DNA of 64,000 nt from Liopterus haemorrhoidalis (Eukaryota > Arthropoda > Insecta > Coleoptera > Dytiscidae). Shown in pieces: positions 36,380 to 46,748 of the stretch (position 1 is its first letter; every line of letters begins with the position of its first letter). Made by a program: the position numbers and the translations under genes. The notes beneath the pieces are model-generated. The model made no database searches and had not been told where the DNA came from. It was given only the letters and a program-made list of their open reading frames with translations. The stretch covers positions 27,664,356 through 27,728,355 of the forward strand of contig OZ020624.1 in the NCBI GenBank assembly GCA_963971575.1. The letters are read 5' to 3'.

Positions 36380-37045
36380 TTATAATTCCACATCTATATC
36401 CGCGCCACCGTTCACAGACACAACACTCCCCAAGTACTGGAAATCATCCACACGCTCGATTTGATGGTTACCGAGCAGTAAAGGTCTATCGGTTTCTGCA
36501 TTTATCCGCATTTCTTTCGTCTTGAAGCTATTAATTTTTAATCCAACTTTTGCAGATTCAATCGTTAGTTCATTCAGTTTTCGCTGCATGTCTTATGCGA
36601 CAACTCACATTTATCGTCTGCAAAATCCAGTGACTCCAGTCTGACTGTTGGTGTTAGCGGATTCCAAATGATTCCTCTGGGTTTGTTGGCTGTTGATCGT
36701 CTAGCCACGGCGTCTAACTATCAAAAAAAGAAGCGGTGACATCACACAACCTTGTCTAACACCTGTAATGGTTGGAAAGGGTTCTGACAAGCTACCATTG
36801 TTTAGAACTCTAGACGTGAAGACGTTGTAGCAATTTCTAATCAGAGATATTATTTTGTCAGGCACTCCAATATTTTGCATTTCAGCCCAAATGCATTCTC
36901 TATCGACAGAGTCGAATGCTTTTTCATAGTTGACGAAAAGGAGATACAAAGGGGAACGGAACTCGACTGCCTGTTCGATAATAATCCTGAGGATATTAAT
37001 TTGACCTATACAAGACCTGCCTGTTCTGAAACCGGCCAGTTCAGG
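36380..37045 (-). mobile_element. RTE-type LINE RT fragment
   Basis: The minus strand reads AGFRTGRSCIGQINILR, then YLLFVNYEKAFDSVDREC (RT block A, catalytic aspartate), ITGVRQGCVMSPLLF, then after a frameshift LESLDFADDKCELSH (FADD palm box), then LNELTIESAKVGLKINSFKT and GNHQIERVDDFQYLGSVVS. The last part is nearly identical to that at 26908-27237, so both belong to one family. It is truncated at the 3' end within the thumb. Confidence 0.85.
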
Positions 37046-38229
37046 TCGCCATAACTAATGGCAAATTGAAAAAAGGAGAAGTACGCAATTCTGACAATCT
37101 CCTTCAAAACTTAAAAGGCTATAAACGTGAAATAAAAGTGGTGACATCATCCAACGTTTCTGAAAGTCCAGAGTTTTGATCATTTCTTTTTTCTATTGTG
37201 ACAAGTTATCATCATACGGCAAACCCGTTAACTAGCATGATCAGAAGTAATATCAATGTACGTGATATGACTTGAACATGCGATATCACGTGACCTTCTG
37301 GTCTGACGTTACTTTGGCACACACGGCCATAGTCGACTTTGATTAAACGTGAGATTGGCATGTATTGTTTTTAATGATCGATCAGAAATAACTCCCTTTT
37401 TATTTTTTTATGAATATTTATATTGAATTTCATTTAAAAAGTAAAAAAGAAAGATTGATTGAACTCTTTTTTACTACGCGAATTTTAATTGAACTTAATC
37501 TGGGGCTTTACTTTAAAATTGACGAAAGAAAATTTTATTTAAATTTGGAAATATTGAACACAAATCATATTACCATTTTTTTAAGCGATAAATTTAAAAA
37601 TCTACAATAAAATTCTTGGCAACTGAAGTGAAAATCTCTAGTTTAATTCTAGAAAAGAATTAAGTAAAAACCAGAGGGTCCCAGTGAGAGCTCGGCCACG
37701 CCTTGTAGATCTTGCCAAAGAATTATAGCTCGCATATACTGACATTATACGAAAATTATGTGCAGGGAGTAACTTTTACAAAAGAAAATTCAGTTTCAAA
37801 ACATTATTTATATTGAGCAAATCAAAACCAAAATGATTTAATTCCAATTGGATCATCATGCCTTTAAGGGCCGGGCAAACATCACAGTTCCCATTAGTTT
37901 CTCATACAAAACTAACATACTATATTAATATAATTGGAAGCTATATATAGCAACGCACACTTACTGCATAAATAATTAAACACAATATTATGCATCAAGT
38001 AACCTGGATAACAAAATAATTATATTTTTAATTATTTATCCAAGTAGGTCATGTAACAAATGCTGGTTGCTATAAATAAAACAGCAGAGTATCATCATTT
38101 CATTACCTTCGAACAGACGTGTTTAATGTATCAGAAAGACATTTTAACAAAGAATATTATAATCAAAGATATACTTATTAATTTCAACTTTCATTCAGTG
38201 TGACGACAAACCTGGTAAATACCACATCT
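37046..38229. other. no gene; short repeat edge
   Basis: At 37888-37925 AGTTTCTCATACAAAACTAA matches the ends of the 730-bp element at 33000 and 46881. Otherwise AT-rich with nothing recognised. Confidence 0.4.
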
Positions 38230-39570
38230 GATAGATACTAAATATATCTTTTTAGGGTTTTGTAGGTATGACCAAAAAACTCTTATACCGTCATTTTGTC
38301 GTGTGTCTGTCTGTTCGGTAAAAATTGTAGCCAACTGGCTAAACCTAGAGAGTTGAAATTTGTCATGCTTATACAACTCTTTGACCCGCACATAGGAAAA
38401 ATACTAAAGAACATATCCCCCTAAAAATATAAACAAATATATGCTCATCGAAAAAAAAAAATACATTTTTACAATTCTGTGTAGGGTAGCAAATGAAAGC
38501 CGTGGTACGTGGATTAACGATCATAATTTTATTTTTGCAAAATAATTTATTTTGAAGCGATTTTTGCCAAAATTGTCCAAAAAAAAAATTTGTCCCACAC
38601 CCTGCAGCCCAGATGGTTTAAACTAAAAATCTGAAAAAATTCTAAGTAATGTACATTGGTGTGAACCGGAATGGTACAACAGGAATTTTTGATCAGATTA
38701 TGTTTTCGGAAAATTACGCATTTTTTGTGTTTTTTGGTTGACGATGCACAAAAGTTATAGTTATGTAACACACTATGTTAGAAGACATATCCTGGTATAA
38801 TGATTAGCTTGCTCGCTTGCTACACAGCAAACTAGGTTTCGCTCCCAGGCAGAGGAGACAATTTGATTTTTGTTTTTTTTTCCATTTTGTTAAAATTATA
38901 TTGTCAAATTCTAGTTATATTTTGGCAAATGTTGCATTTAATTTTTAAGTAATGTACATTGGTGTGAACCAAAATAGTACAATAGGAATTTTTGATCAGA
39001 TTATGTTTTCGGAAAATAACGCATTTTTTGTGTTTTTAACATATGTAAAATATTTAATCCACTATTTAACACAGCAAACGAGTGAACATCCGTAGTCCAG
39101 TGGTAACATTCTTGCTTCGTAAGTTGCAAACTACGGTTCGAATCCCGTCAATTTTATTTTTTCTTTTTTTTTGCATTTTTATTTTGTTTAAATTATTTTG
39201 TCAAAATTCTAGTTATATTTTGACAAATGTTGCATTTAATTTTTAAAAGACTAAATTTAGTAACCAGTGGGAAGTGTTGAAATTATAATTTAATTCTATG
39301 TTTGAATGTATACGAAATCAGAGGCGCGGAGTTTATGACTTAAACAACCAATAGAAGCCATAGGCGCAATTTTCAAAATATTAATGAACCTTGCTATATA
39401 AGAAAAATACTGCAAATATTTAGAAACCCAAATAATGGTATTAGGCATTCGAATTAAAATTAACAAAAAAATATTTTAACATAAAATTTGTAATAATCAT
39501 TATTCACTTACTAAATACCTGCGAAACTCTGAAATGTGTGAAAATTCACACTTCACATCAATTTTTCTAA
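38230..39570 (+). repeat. R-family dispersed repeat, copy 2, partly tandem
   Basis: This is the counterpart of 17223-18245. Within it, one segment is tandemly duplicated: GTACATTGGTGTGAACC and TTTTTGATCAGATTATGTTT occur at 38650-38710 and again at 38950-39010. TTATATTTTG(G/A)CAAATGTTGC occurs at 38912 and 39211. Each segment is followed by a tRNA-like module. A further fragment lies at 53900-54060. Confidence 0.8.
39092..39150 (+). promoter_or_regulatory. tRNA-like module with canonical pol III A and B boxes
   Basis: TAGTCCAGTGG (39093-39103) fits the A-box consensus TRGYNNARNNG at every position. GGTTCGAATCC (39135-39145) fits the B-box exactly, at the spacing normal for a tRNA. The surrounding stems do not fold into a complete cloverleaf, so it is a tRNA-derived (SINE-like) promoter or tRNA pseudogene rather than a working tRNA. 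Weaker relatives lie at 38793-38850 and 17661-17735 (minus). Confidence 0.65.
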
Positions 39571-40099
39571 TATCCCTAGACTTTTCCGATGTGTGTTCAT
39601 CTATATATATTTGCAAATATTTTCTGAATATTCTCTTCTTCTTTTTATATAAATCTGAATCGAAACTTTAATGCGAGATATTAATATTACGTTATGACAG
39701 TACGACATTTCAAATAGATGACGTAGAAGCATTATGCATTTTGCATAGTGCGATGTAATTTCTCCAAATGATTGATGCATCCGATGTTAGAACTAGTTAG
39801 CAACCAGTGCGGTTCTACCATGGGTTTGTTATTAAACTTTCAAGCAAATAAAACATCGGTTATATTCAAAGTTATGATTATACAAATTAGTGTTGAATGC
39901 TTCTTTGCATGGGACTTTGCAGCTGTTTTTACGTGCAGACTTGTGAACCGTGTAAGAGAACATGCAAAAAGCATCGTCCAAACGAGGATTGCACCGATAA
40001 TCAAGTTGGCCAATTAACGATTAATCAGCCGCCGATTATTAAAGCTAGCTATCCCTACCGGGAAAAGACAGACATACGTAAAGCTGACAAGACAGTAAG
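39571..40099. other. short cysteine-rich open frame, status unknown
   Basis: An ATG at 39897 opens a frame starting MLLCMGLCSCFYVQTCEPCK and continuing RTCKKHRPNEDC. That is eight cysteines in about 33 codons after a hydrophobic start. The frame then runs into satellite sequence from about 40100 and stops at 40217. No splice signals or family were recognised. It is most likely chance, but the composition differs from the neighbourhood. Confidence 0.25.
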
Positions 40100-40450
40100 A
40101 CAGATTTTAAACATTATTTGTAAAAATTGTAAATTAAAAAAATCACAACTCAAAAATGTTACAGGAACGCGACCTGCAGTTGTAATTTTTGGATTCTCCG
40201 TAGTACATTTAGTCTAGAAAAAAATTGGGGCTTTAATCGTTTATTGCGTTTTGAAATTATGATTTTTTTATTAATGCAATAATTTACAATATATGTATGT
40301 GAAAATTGTGAAATAAAAAAAATCACAACTCAAAAACTGTTAAAGATAACGATCTGGGGATAGAATTTTTCGAAACCTCGTAGTTTATTTAGTCTTGAAA
40401 AAAATTGAGGACATATTTGTTTTGAGTATTTGAAAATTAAGATAAATTTC
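40100..40450 (+). repeat. satellite-family block
   Basis: Two to three monomers like those at 1593-2620, with ATTTTTGGATTCTCCGTAGT, TTTAGTCTAGAAAAAAATTG and ATCACAACTCAAAAACTGTT. Confidence 0.8.
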
Positions 40451-40487
40451 AATCTTGATTAGATGAGTTACGTCCGTAAGTTAGTAA

Positions 40488-40723
40488 TTATAGTTGAAGG
40501 TAATGGGATTCGGGCCATTCAGAAAATAAAAACAAATTTATTAACTTCGCTAACGTTTCGATTTTAATTTAAATCTTCATCAGAGCTTAGTTAATAGTCA
40601 CGATATAAAATAACAATTTTAAAATTAATAACGAACACATCATATTGTCCGTTTATTGAACTCAATGAGAGATAAGCAATGAATGATTTCATATCCCATT
40701 ACCTTCAACTATAATAAATTTTA
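40488..40723. mobile_element. 236-bp terminal-inverted-repeat insertion in the satellite
   Basis: TATAGTTGAAGGTAATGGGA at the left and CCCATTACCTTCAACTATA at the right are inverses. The interior is a shortened version of the inverted-repeat family at 4787 and 13670, including the hammerhead-like hairpin (40552-40585, minus strand). Satellite sequence continues on the right. Confidence 0.75.
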
Positions 40724-41380
40724 ATATGGCGTGGTTTATAGAAATTTTCATCTTCGTATATATTTATCTCAGAAACGAAAAGTGATAAAGACCTGCGGCT
40801 GAAATTTTTGAAATTTTTAGGTCCTAATGAATTGTTACTATATTTTGAAACAAAAAAAAAAAAAAAAAATTTAAATTTTTTGAAATTTTTTGAAATTTTT
40901 TAATTTTTTTTTAAATTTTTGAAAATTTTGATAAATCTGAACTAAAAACTGGTTAAGGATATAAATCTGCGGTTTAAATTTTTAAAATTCACCTATATTG
41001 TTTAGTTTGAAAAAAAAAATGGTTTTAATAAACCAATTATTTAGTTTTGTACAGGCAATAGTTCAAAACCCTTGAAAATGGCAAAAAATCGAAAAAATCA
41101 TAAGGGGTCGACCTTAAAAAAATCGTGATTTTCAAGCAAAAAATTTTTGTCTCCAATTTTATTGAAAATTGGTATAAATATGTATTTTTGGTCATAGATC
41201 AAAAAAAATTGGTCCATTTTGAAGTTCGGGCAAAAGTTATAGGCATGAAACTGAACCATATCGGCTCTAACTCAAAAACTAGAAAACCATGCATTTTTTA
41301 AATATTATTTTCTTAATCCTCATCCTTAAATTAGCTCAAAACTATATTTTGGATAAAATTTGAAACAAAAATCACATTTT
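40724..41380 (+). repeat. satellite-family block
   Basis: It continues the satellite, resembling 2530-3480: ACCTGCGGCTGAAATTTTTG, then AAACCAATTATTTAGTTTTG, then TTGGTCATAGATCAAAAAAA. There is a poly-A run at 40852-40869. Confidence 0.8.
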
Positions 41381-41610
41381 GAATTGTACGTGCTTAGATA
41401 TTTTTTTAGGATGTAAGCGAATTTATTTATGCTCTCTACTAGTTTTATATGCGGTTACACTTTTCTCTGCTTGTGTTCTAACCCGTACAAAAATGTGCGG
41501 CTTACCTAACTGCATGTCTTTTTTGCATGGCATGGTCAAATCATTTCACCAACCATATTACCAGGTTGGTTCAACCGTTTTAAACCATAACTAATATAGT
41601 TTCTTCACAG

Positions 41611-41852
41611 GGTCAGGAGATCCCGATATACATATGGTACGAGAGTTATCCAACCCACAGCGGCGAGGGATACGAAGGGAGAGTGTCAAGAGTATCACCG
41701 GATAGTCCTTATGGAGCCGCTTCCCTTAACTTGACGAATATTCGAGAATCGGATCAAGGATGGTATGAATGCAAGGTGGTCTTCCTCAATAGATCACCTA
41801 ATTCCAATAAAAATGGTACATGGTTCCATCTTGATGTACATGCACCACCAAG
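41611..41852 (+). CDS. tutl: turtle (tutl), exon encoding second half of Ig domain 1
   Basis: The acceptor is TTTCTTCACAG and the donor is CCAAG|GTAAGA. It enters in phase 0 and leaves in phase 2. The 80 full codons read GQEIPIYIWYESYPTHSGEG, YEGRVSRVSPDSPYGAASLN, LTNIRESDQGWYECKVVFLN, then RSPNSNKNGTWFHLDVHAPP. The motif DQGWYEC supplies the second cysteine of Ig1 and the usual aspartate-x-glycine-x-tyrosine of the F strand. NGT is a potential N-glycosylation site. The sequence is very close to insect Turtle throughout. It joins the exon ending at 18611 without frame loss. Confidence 0.95.
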
Positions 41853-41876
41853 GTAAGAGACATTTAAATCTAAAAT

Positions 41877-42080
41877 ACGAGGGCATATTGAAAACTAATG
41901 CCTCCATGGCTATAACTTTATTACTAATTGATATATGGTTTACATATAAATGTGAAATAATAGTTTAAACTGTCCTCTTCGCACTGATATATTCACTTCT
42001 CCACATAATCGCCATTGACAGTAATACATTTACGCCAACGTGGTACGAGTTTTTCAAGTCCGTTACGGAAAAAATTCTGA
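41877..42080 (-). pseudogene. mariner transposase C-terminal end
   Basis: The minus strand reads NGLEKLVPRWRKCITVNGDY followed by VEK and a stop, the standard mariner C-terminus (compare LPKRWEKCI...GDYVEK at 7172). A terminus-like block ACGAGGGCATATTGAAAACT follows at 41877. The rest of the transposon is replaced by the repeat array to the right. Confidence 0.72.
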
Positions 42081-42097
42081 CTTTATTCTTCCGGACT

Positions 42098-43154
42098 TCA
42101 TTAAAAATTCTGCTCCAGTTTCAGCCGAAAGTGGAGCACGGTCATTACTCGCTTATTTATGGATCGATATCGTTGAGATTTTGCACCGAGGTATGAAATA
42201 AGTCAATCTTTAAACGTAGGTGTACGTAAATTGGATATATTTAGCACAGGGGCCTCAGGCGGCCCTCAAATTTTCAAAATGTCCTTAACTCTCTTATTTA
42301 TGAAGAGATTTCATTGATATTTTGTATAAAGGCCTCAAATTGATCCTGTGATGTAGAAAGCTGTAGACAATTACATAAATGTGTTCCAGTTTTTGCCAAC
42401 AGTAAATCAGGGCTATAATCTACTTATTTGTGGACCGTTATCGGTAGTATTTGACTAATTTTAAGCCCTTAAACCAAATTTGGACAAATTCGGCTCATTA
42501 ATAAGCGAGTTATGAATTTTTTAAATTTTCCGGGCCTCTGGAGGCCTTTATGCTTCATATATCTTATTTTCGTTCAGATGCGTTTAAAGATTACCTAATT
42601 CTACACATCTGTGCTAAATCTTAGCGATATCGGCCAATAAATAAGCGAGTTATAGTCGTGCTCCATTTTCGGCCGAAAATGGAGCAGAATTTTTTGTCAA
42701 AGTTCGAATTTGGCACTTTTAAGGATATAGACAGAAGCACTTTTATGTCCTGATTCCAGGAGTGTGATGTTTTTGAAAATCGGTTCATAAATAAGGAAGT
42801 TAAAGCCATTTGAACTAGTTTTCACTTAATCTGTTCTTAATCCGCGACCTAGACCGCGAATTAGTGAAAACTAGTTCAAATGACTATAATTTCCTTATTT
42901 ATGAACCGATTTTCAAAAACATCACACTTCTGGAATCAGGACATCAAAGTGCCTATACTCTTCCTAGTCCTGCCTAGGTCTGCCTAGTTCCTAGTTCTTC
43001 CTATACTCTTAAAAGTGCCAAATTCGGACTTTGACAAAATATTCTGCTCCAGTTTCGGCCGAAAGTAGAGCACGGCCATTACTCGCTTATTTGTTGGCCG
43101 ATATCGTTGAGATTTTGCACCGAGGTATGAAATTAGTCAATCTTTAAAAGTAAG
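42098..43154. repeat. flipping array of a 35-bp motif forming a large palindrome
   Basis: Versions of ACTCGCTTATTTATGGAC with CGATATCG occur forward near 42143, 42283 and 42412, inverted near 42491, 42624 and 42781, and forward again near 42881 and 43077, at roughly 110-195 bp steps. 42570-42836 and 42858-43150 are inverted arms around a centre with GAACTAGTTTTCACT and its inverse. The right arm alone has an extra CCTAG-rich insert (42962-43005). It is flanked by a mariner end on the left. Confidence 0.8.
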
Positions 43155-43453
43155 CAGAGCCGCAGTAAGGAAAACTTGCGCTAGGGGCAGAGCCGTGTTT
43201 TCGCGCCCTTTGGAAAAAAAAACAAGGTTCTTACCTCTCAAAATTTAAGTGATGAGCAAAAAAAAAGGTCCTCACCTCTTAAAATCCAAGTGACGAGCAA
43301 AAAAAAAGGTCTTCACCTCCTACAATCCAAACTAACGAACAAAAAAAAAAAAAAAGATATTCGCAATGGCGCCCCTTAGCAAGCCCGTCAGCGCCCTTTT
43401 CCTTAGTGCGCTAGGGGCCGTCGCCCCTTCCGCCCCCCCTTACTGCGGCTCTG
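43155..43453. mobile_element. 299-bp MITE with CAGAGCCGCAGTAAGG ends
   Basis: The left end CAGAGCCGCAGTAAGG and right end CCTTACTGCGGCTCTG are exact inverses. Secondary inner repeats occur around GCGCTAGGGGC. Three near-copies of a 55-bp unit with CTCACCTCTTAAAATCCAAG lie inside. CAG-type ends suggest hAT, but no clear 8-bp duplication is visible. Confidence 0.8.
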
Positions 43454-44159
43454 TCTGCAGTTAACTCTATGCGAGCTCCCAAACATTCCCAAATATTCCA
43501 AATATTCCACCCCACACCATAATTAAATCTCCACCAAAAGATACAGTAGTAGCAAAATTAAATGGTGCATTTTGTTCTCCTTGGCGTCGATACAATCTTC
43601 GTTCATTGTTTAGTAGAGCATTCAAAGCTATCTAGATATAGGCTACAAAATAATAAATTTAAAAAAAAAAACATAATTTTTAATCTATTCCTTTAAATTT
43701 GCTGGTGTGTATTTTCAATGACTCTGCTGACATATCTGTCGAATTACTAATATCGAGTATAATCAAATAACATGAGTGAAACTTAACAAGTATTTGTTTT
43801 CTACCTTTATTTAATCTGAAAGTACTAGAATGTGTTGATAATCATAATTGTACGTCTAGTAAAAGAATTTGTATTTTTCCTAGCTATTTGAATAAAATGT
43901 TATTCCAGCCAAAGCGATAACGTTGGTATTTTCAATGTACTGAACGTTCCCCAACAAACTATTTTACATACAGAAATGCTTATCTAGTTGACATCAATCT
44001 TTCACACTATTTTTCTTCAAAGAAGGAAAATGGAGTATTTTATTTGCTCAACGAACTGAAAATGGTTTTTCCTCAACGATTTGTTTATTTCCTTCAGAGA
44101 AAATATCTCAATTCTATCATGAATTAAAACACCACATAAAAATTTGGATATACCAATGT
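43454..44159. other. no recognisable feature
   Basis: AT-rich intronic DNA. Nothing recognised. Confidence 0.35.
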
Positions 44160-44167
44160 CTTTAGAC

Positions 44168-45118
44168 CAGTGATTCTCAACCTTTTTTTTGTCGCGGTAC
44201 ACTTTTAACAATTTCAAAATTTGGCGGCACACTAACTATAAGATAAGTTTAAAAGAATTTTACTTACCTATAATACACTGTGTAAAATAGTTTATAATAA
44301 TAATTTTCAATGTAAAATAAAATATTATGTACTACAAGTACAACAGGATGTTTATTAAGTGATTAATTACAAATTAATTATAAGAATACATTTAATGCAA
44401 AATTTGAGCTTGATGTTTTTTTATAATTTCGTTGATATTTGGTCGTAAAAATGATAATGCCACTCTCATTTCGTCATCTATATTTAAAAGTCTCGATTTT
44501 TTTTTCGTTTTTATATTCTGAAAATCCGAATTCGCATAAATAAGATGTAGAAAATTGTAATAATATTTTTAAAGCTATTATGGGATAATGACATCTAATG
44601 TTAATCCAAAATGAATTAATATTTATTTCCCTTCCATATTTTTAAAAATTAAATCTCGATTATTGCAAAGTGAAATTAGTTCTTCCTCTTCATTCAAAGA
44701 TAATGCATATACAGACGTATCCGTTATCTAAATTTGGGAAGTAATGAATAATTCTCTCCTCTAGTGTTGTCAAATGGTCAACAACAATTTTATGAATAGT
44801 TTTATAGGAGTCTTTTGGAACTGACTCAAACTTTTCCAAATTACCTTCCTGTGCTTTTTTCTTCCATAAAGTTATTTATTTATTTTATTTTTTGAATCCC
44901 ACCAGTTTATCTGTTGAGTTTAATATATTTTCTTTCGGCCCTTGCATACTTGAATTTATGTTATTAACAATAACAAAAATATCAGATAAATTATTATTAT
45001 TATTATAAATTATCAATAAATTGCTGTATAAAAGTACATACAAAAAAAATTTATTGTATGCATTTCTAAAATTTGGCGGCACACAAAAGTGCCGCGGCAC
45101 AGTGGTTGAGAATCACTG
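44168..45118 (-). mobile_element. hAT element remnant with perfect 8-bp duplication
   Basis: The ends are CAGTGATTCTCAACC and its inverse GGTTGAGAATCACTG, the classic hAT (Charlie-like) terminus. CTTTAGAC flanks both sides (44160-44167 and 45119-45126). On the minus strand, about 44850-44600, a transposase C-terminus survives in pieces: VVDHLTTLEERIIHYFPNLD, then YALSLNEEEELISLCNNRDL and IFKNMEGK. This matches the end of ZBED5-type hAT transposases. Most of the coding region is deleted, with 951 bp remaining, so it is non-autonomous. Confidence 0.9.
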
Positions 45119-45149
45119 CTTTAGACATTGGCTACCTATCTTTTTAAAT

Positions 45150-45424
45150 TAAAAACGTAGTAATTTGCCTCGTCTTCAAAAATCAAGAAATAGCGCAAAC
45201 CACTACGCCATTAAATTTTTCAATATAGAGGAAATAATAATCCCTACCAATCAAGACATTTTCAAACAAACTTAAAGAATATTTATTGACAAATCCCATT
45301 TATGAAATTGATGACTTTAATAATGTTCATTTTTAATTTATATTATTTCATTATGTAACTAAGACTGACTGTAAACATATTTTATGTAATGTGGTATTAT
45401 TATTATTATTATTATTATTATTAA
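45150..45424 (+). pseudogene. CR1/Jockey-type LINE 3' tip with (ATT)n tail
   Basis: A reading RNSANHYAIKFFN is followed by a stretch resembling the segment after RNSTNYYSIKFLN in the LINE at 19070. The (ATT)n run at 45394-45424 would be its 3' tail. The hAT at 44168 may lie within the same copy. Confidence 0.5.
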
Positions 45425-45844
45425 ATAGTTTTTTACAATAATTTTTGGACGTTACATTGAGTTAAACCTTCTTATATTATATATTTTTGTGGTTACGTTC
45501 TTTAATATATTTTCTGTGAAATTTTCCTTTAAAGTAGACCTCTTTGTTACGAACACATGCTATGATATATCGATTTCAATCCATTTAAGTCATAGGAAAT
45601 AGCACACACAGCAATTCGATTTCGATAGCAATGACCAAAACTAATATCTTGGGTCAATGTTAGCAGACCAAACCAAATAAATGAAATAAAGTCATAAAAT
45701 GATAAGAAAAATAAATATTTTTCACTTTGAAATGCATTAAATATTCTACAAATAACAATTTTAAAATTGAACAAATAATGAAAACGTTTGTTGACTGGGA
45801 AAATCAATATTCTAAAAAAATTAATTTGTTTCATTCTGTTATAG

Positions 45845-46127
45845 GTTTAGTATCACACCCGAAGATGTCATCTACGTTAACCTTGGTGATGCAATCATCC
45901 TTAACTGCCAGGCGGAAGGCACCCCGACGCCAGAAATCCTTTGGTACAAGGATGCGAATCCTGTAGAACCATCAGCAACTATCGGTATCTTCAATGATGG
46001 TACGGAGTTACGAATTTCTAACATCAGACATGAAGATATTGGAGATTACACCTGTATTGCTAGAAATGGGGAAGGACAAATTTCTCACACGGCAAGAGTG
46101 ATTATAGCAGGAGGAGCTGTTATCATG
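45845..46127 (+). CDS. tutl: turtle (tutl), exon encoding Ig domain 2
   Basis: The acceptor is CTGTTATAG and the donor is ATCATG|GTAAGT. It enters in phase 2 (completing an arginine) and leaves in phase 0. The 94 full codons carry a whole I-set Ig domain: FSITPEDVIYVNLGDAIILN, CQAEGTPTPEILWYKDANPV, then DGTELRISNIRHEDIGDYTC and IARNGEGQISHTARVIIAGG. The two cysteines (LNCQAEG and DYTCIAR) and the tryptophan (ILWYKD) are present. One domain per exon is the usual arrangement here, unlike the split Ig1. A close match to insect Turtle. Confidence 0.95.
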
Positions 46128-46164
46128 GTAAGTAAAATACATTTCTCAAAAAACTGGTTTGAAG

Positions 46165-46640
46165 CATAGGAAATTAAAATAAACAAAGCACGGTATGGCT
46201 TTGGTGTACTTAAAAACATCTGGAGTTCTGCACAATATGCCATATCTACGAAAATCAGAAATTGGAAGCCAAATGTTCTTCCAGTGCTCCTTTACGAATG
46301 CGATACTTGGAAACTATCAGACACAATTTTAAATAAATTACAGGTTTACCTAAATAACTGTCTACAAAGCATATTACGTATATTTTGGCCGAAAAAAAAA
46401 CACAAGTGTTGAACTGTGGAATAGAACCAACTTGAAACTCATGGAAAACGAAATCAAATGGCGAAAAAGCGAAGGATTGGGCACACCCTGCGAAGCGGTA
46501 CTACCTGTATCAGCAAAGTAGCACTAGATTGGACATCTCAAGGAAACTGTAAGCGAAACAGTTCTGCTGATAATTGGCGTAGGCTTACCTTAAAAGAATT
46601 AAACGGTAACGGGGAGTCGTAGGCTTTTCTATATGGCTTA
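46165..46640 (+). pseudogene. RTE-type LINE C-terminal relic
   Basis: The + strand reads GFGVLKNIWSSAQYAISTKI, then VLLYECDTWKLSDTILNKLQ, NNCLQSILRIFWPK, then after frame changes KRRIGHTLRSG and NWRRLTLKELNG. It has the same layout as 26471-26940 on the other strand (SRIWNSAIYSTSTKATI, CCETWFVTEAIKRR, RILRIYWPRR, GHTLRR), though more diverged. Confidence 0.8.
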
Positions 46641-46748
46641 ACACAAAGCGAGAAGCAGAGACATGTGAATTATTCGTTCGCTGAGTTCGTTGTCACAGAA
46701 AAATTCCCGCATTAAAATAAAATAAACCTTAAATATTGAACTACAACA

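Larger units (their letters stand above)
18612..41610 (+). other. tutl intron, about 23 kb, repeat-filled
   Basis: It is bounded by GTAGGC and TTTCTTCACAG in phase 0. It contains the LINE relics, foldback, MITEs, satellite and R-family copies listed separately, and no host gene was recognised in it. It splits the Ig1 domain between the WEKK and GQEIPIYIW segments. Confidence 0.85.

Noticed and set aside
39092..39165. Working tRNA gene
   Set aside because: A and B boxes are good, but the acceptor and anticodon stems do not pair properly and related copies are decayed. A tRNA-derived repeat is the better explanation.
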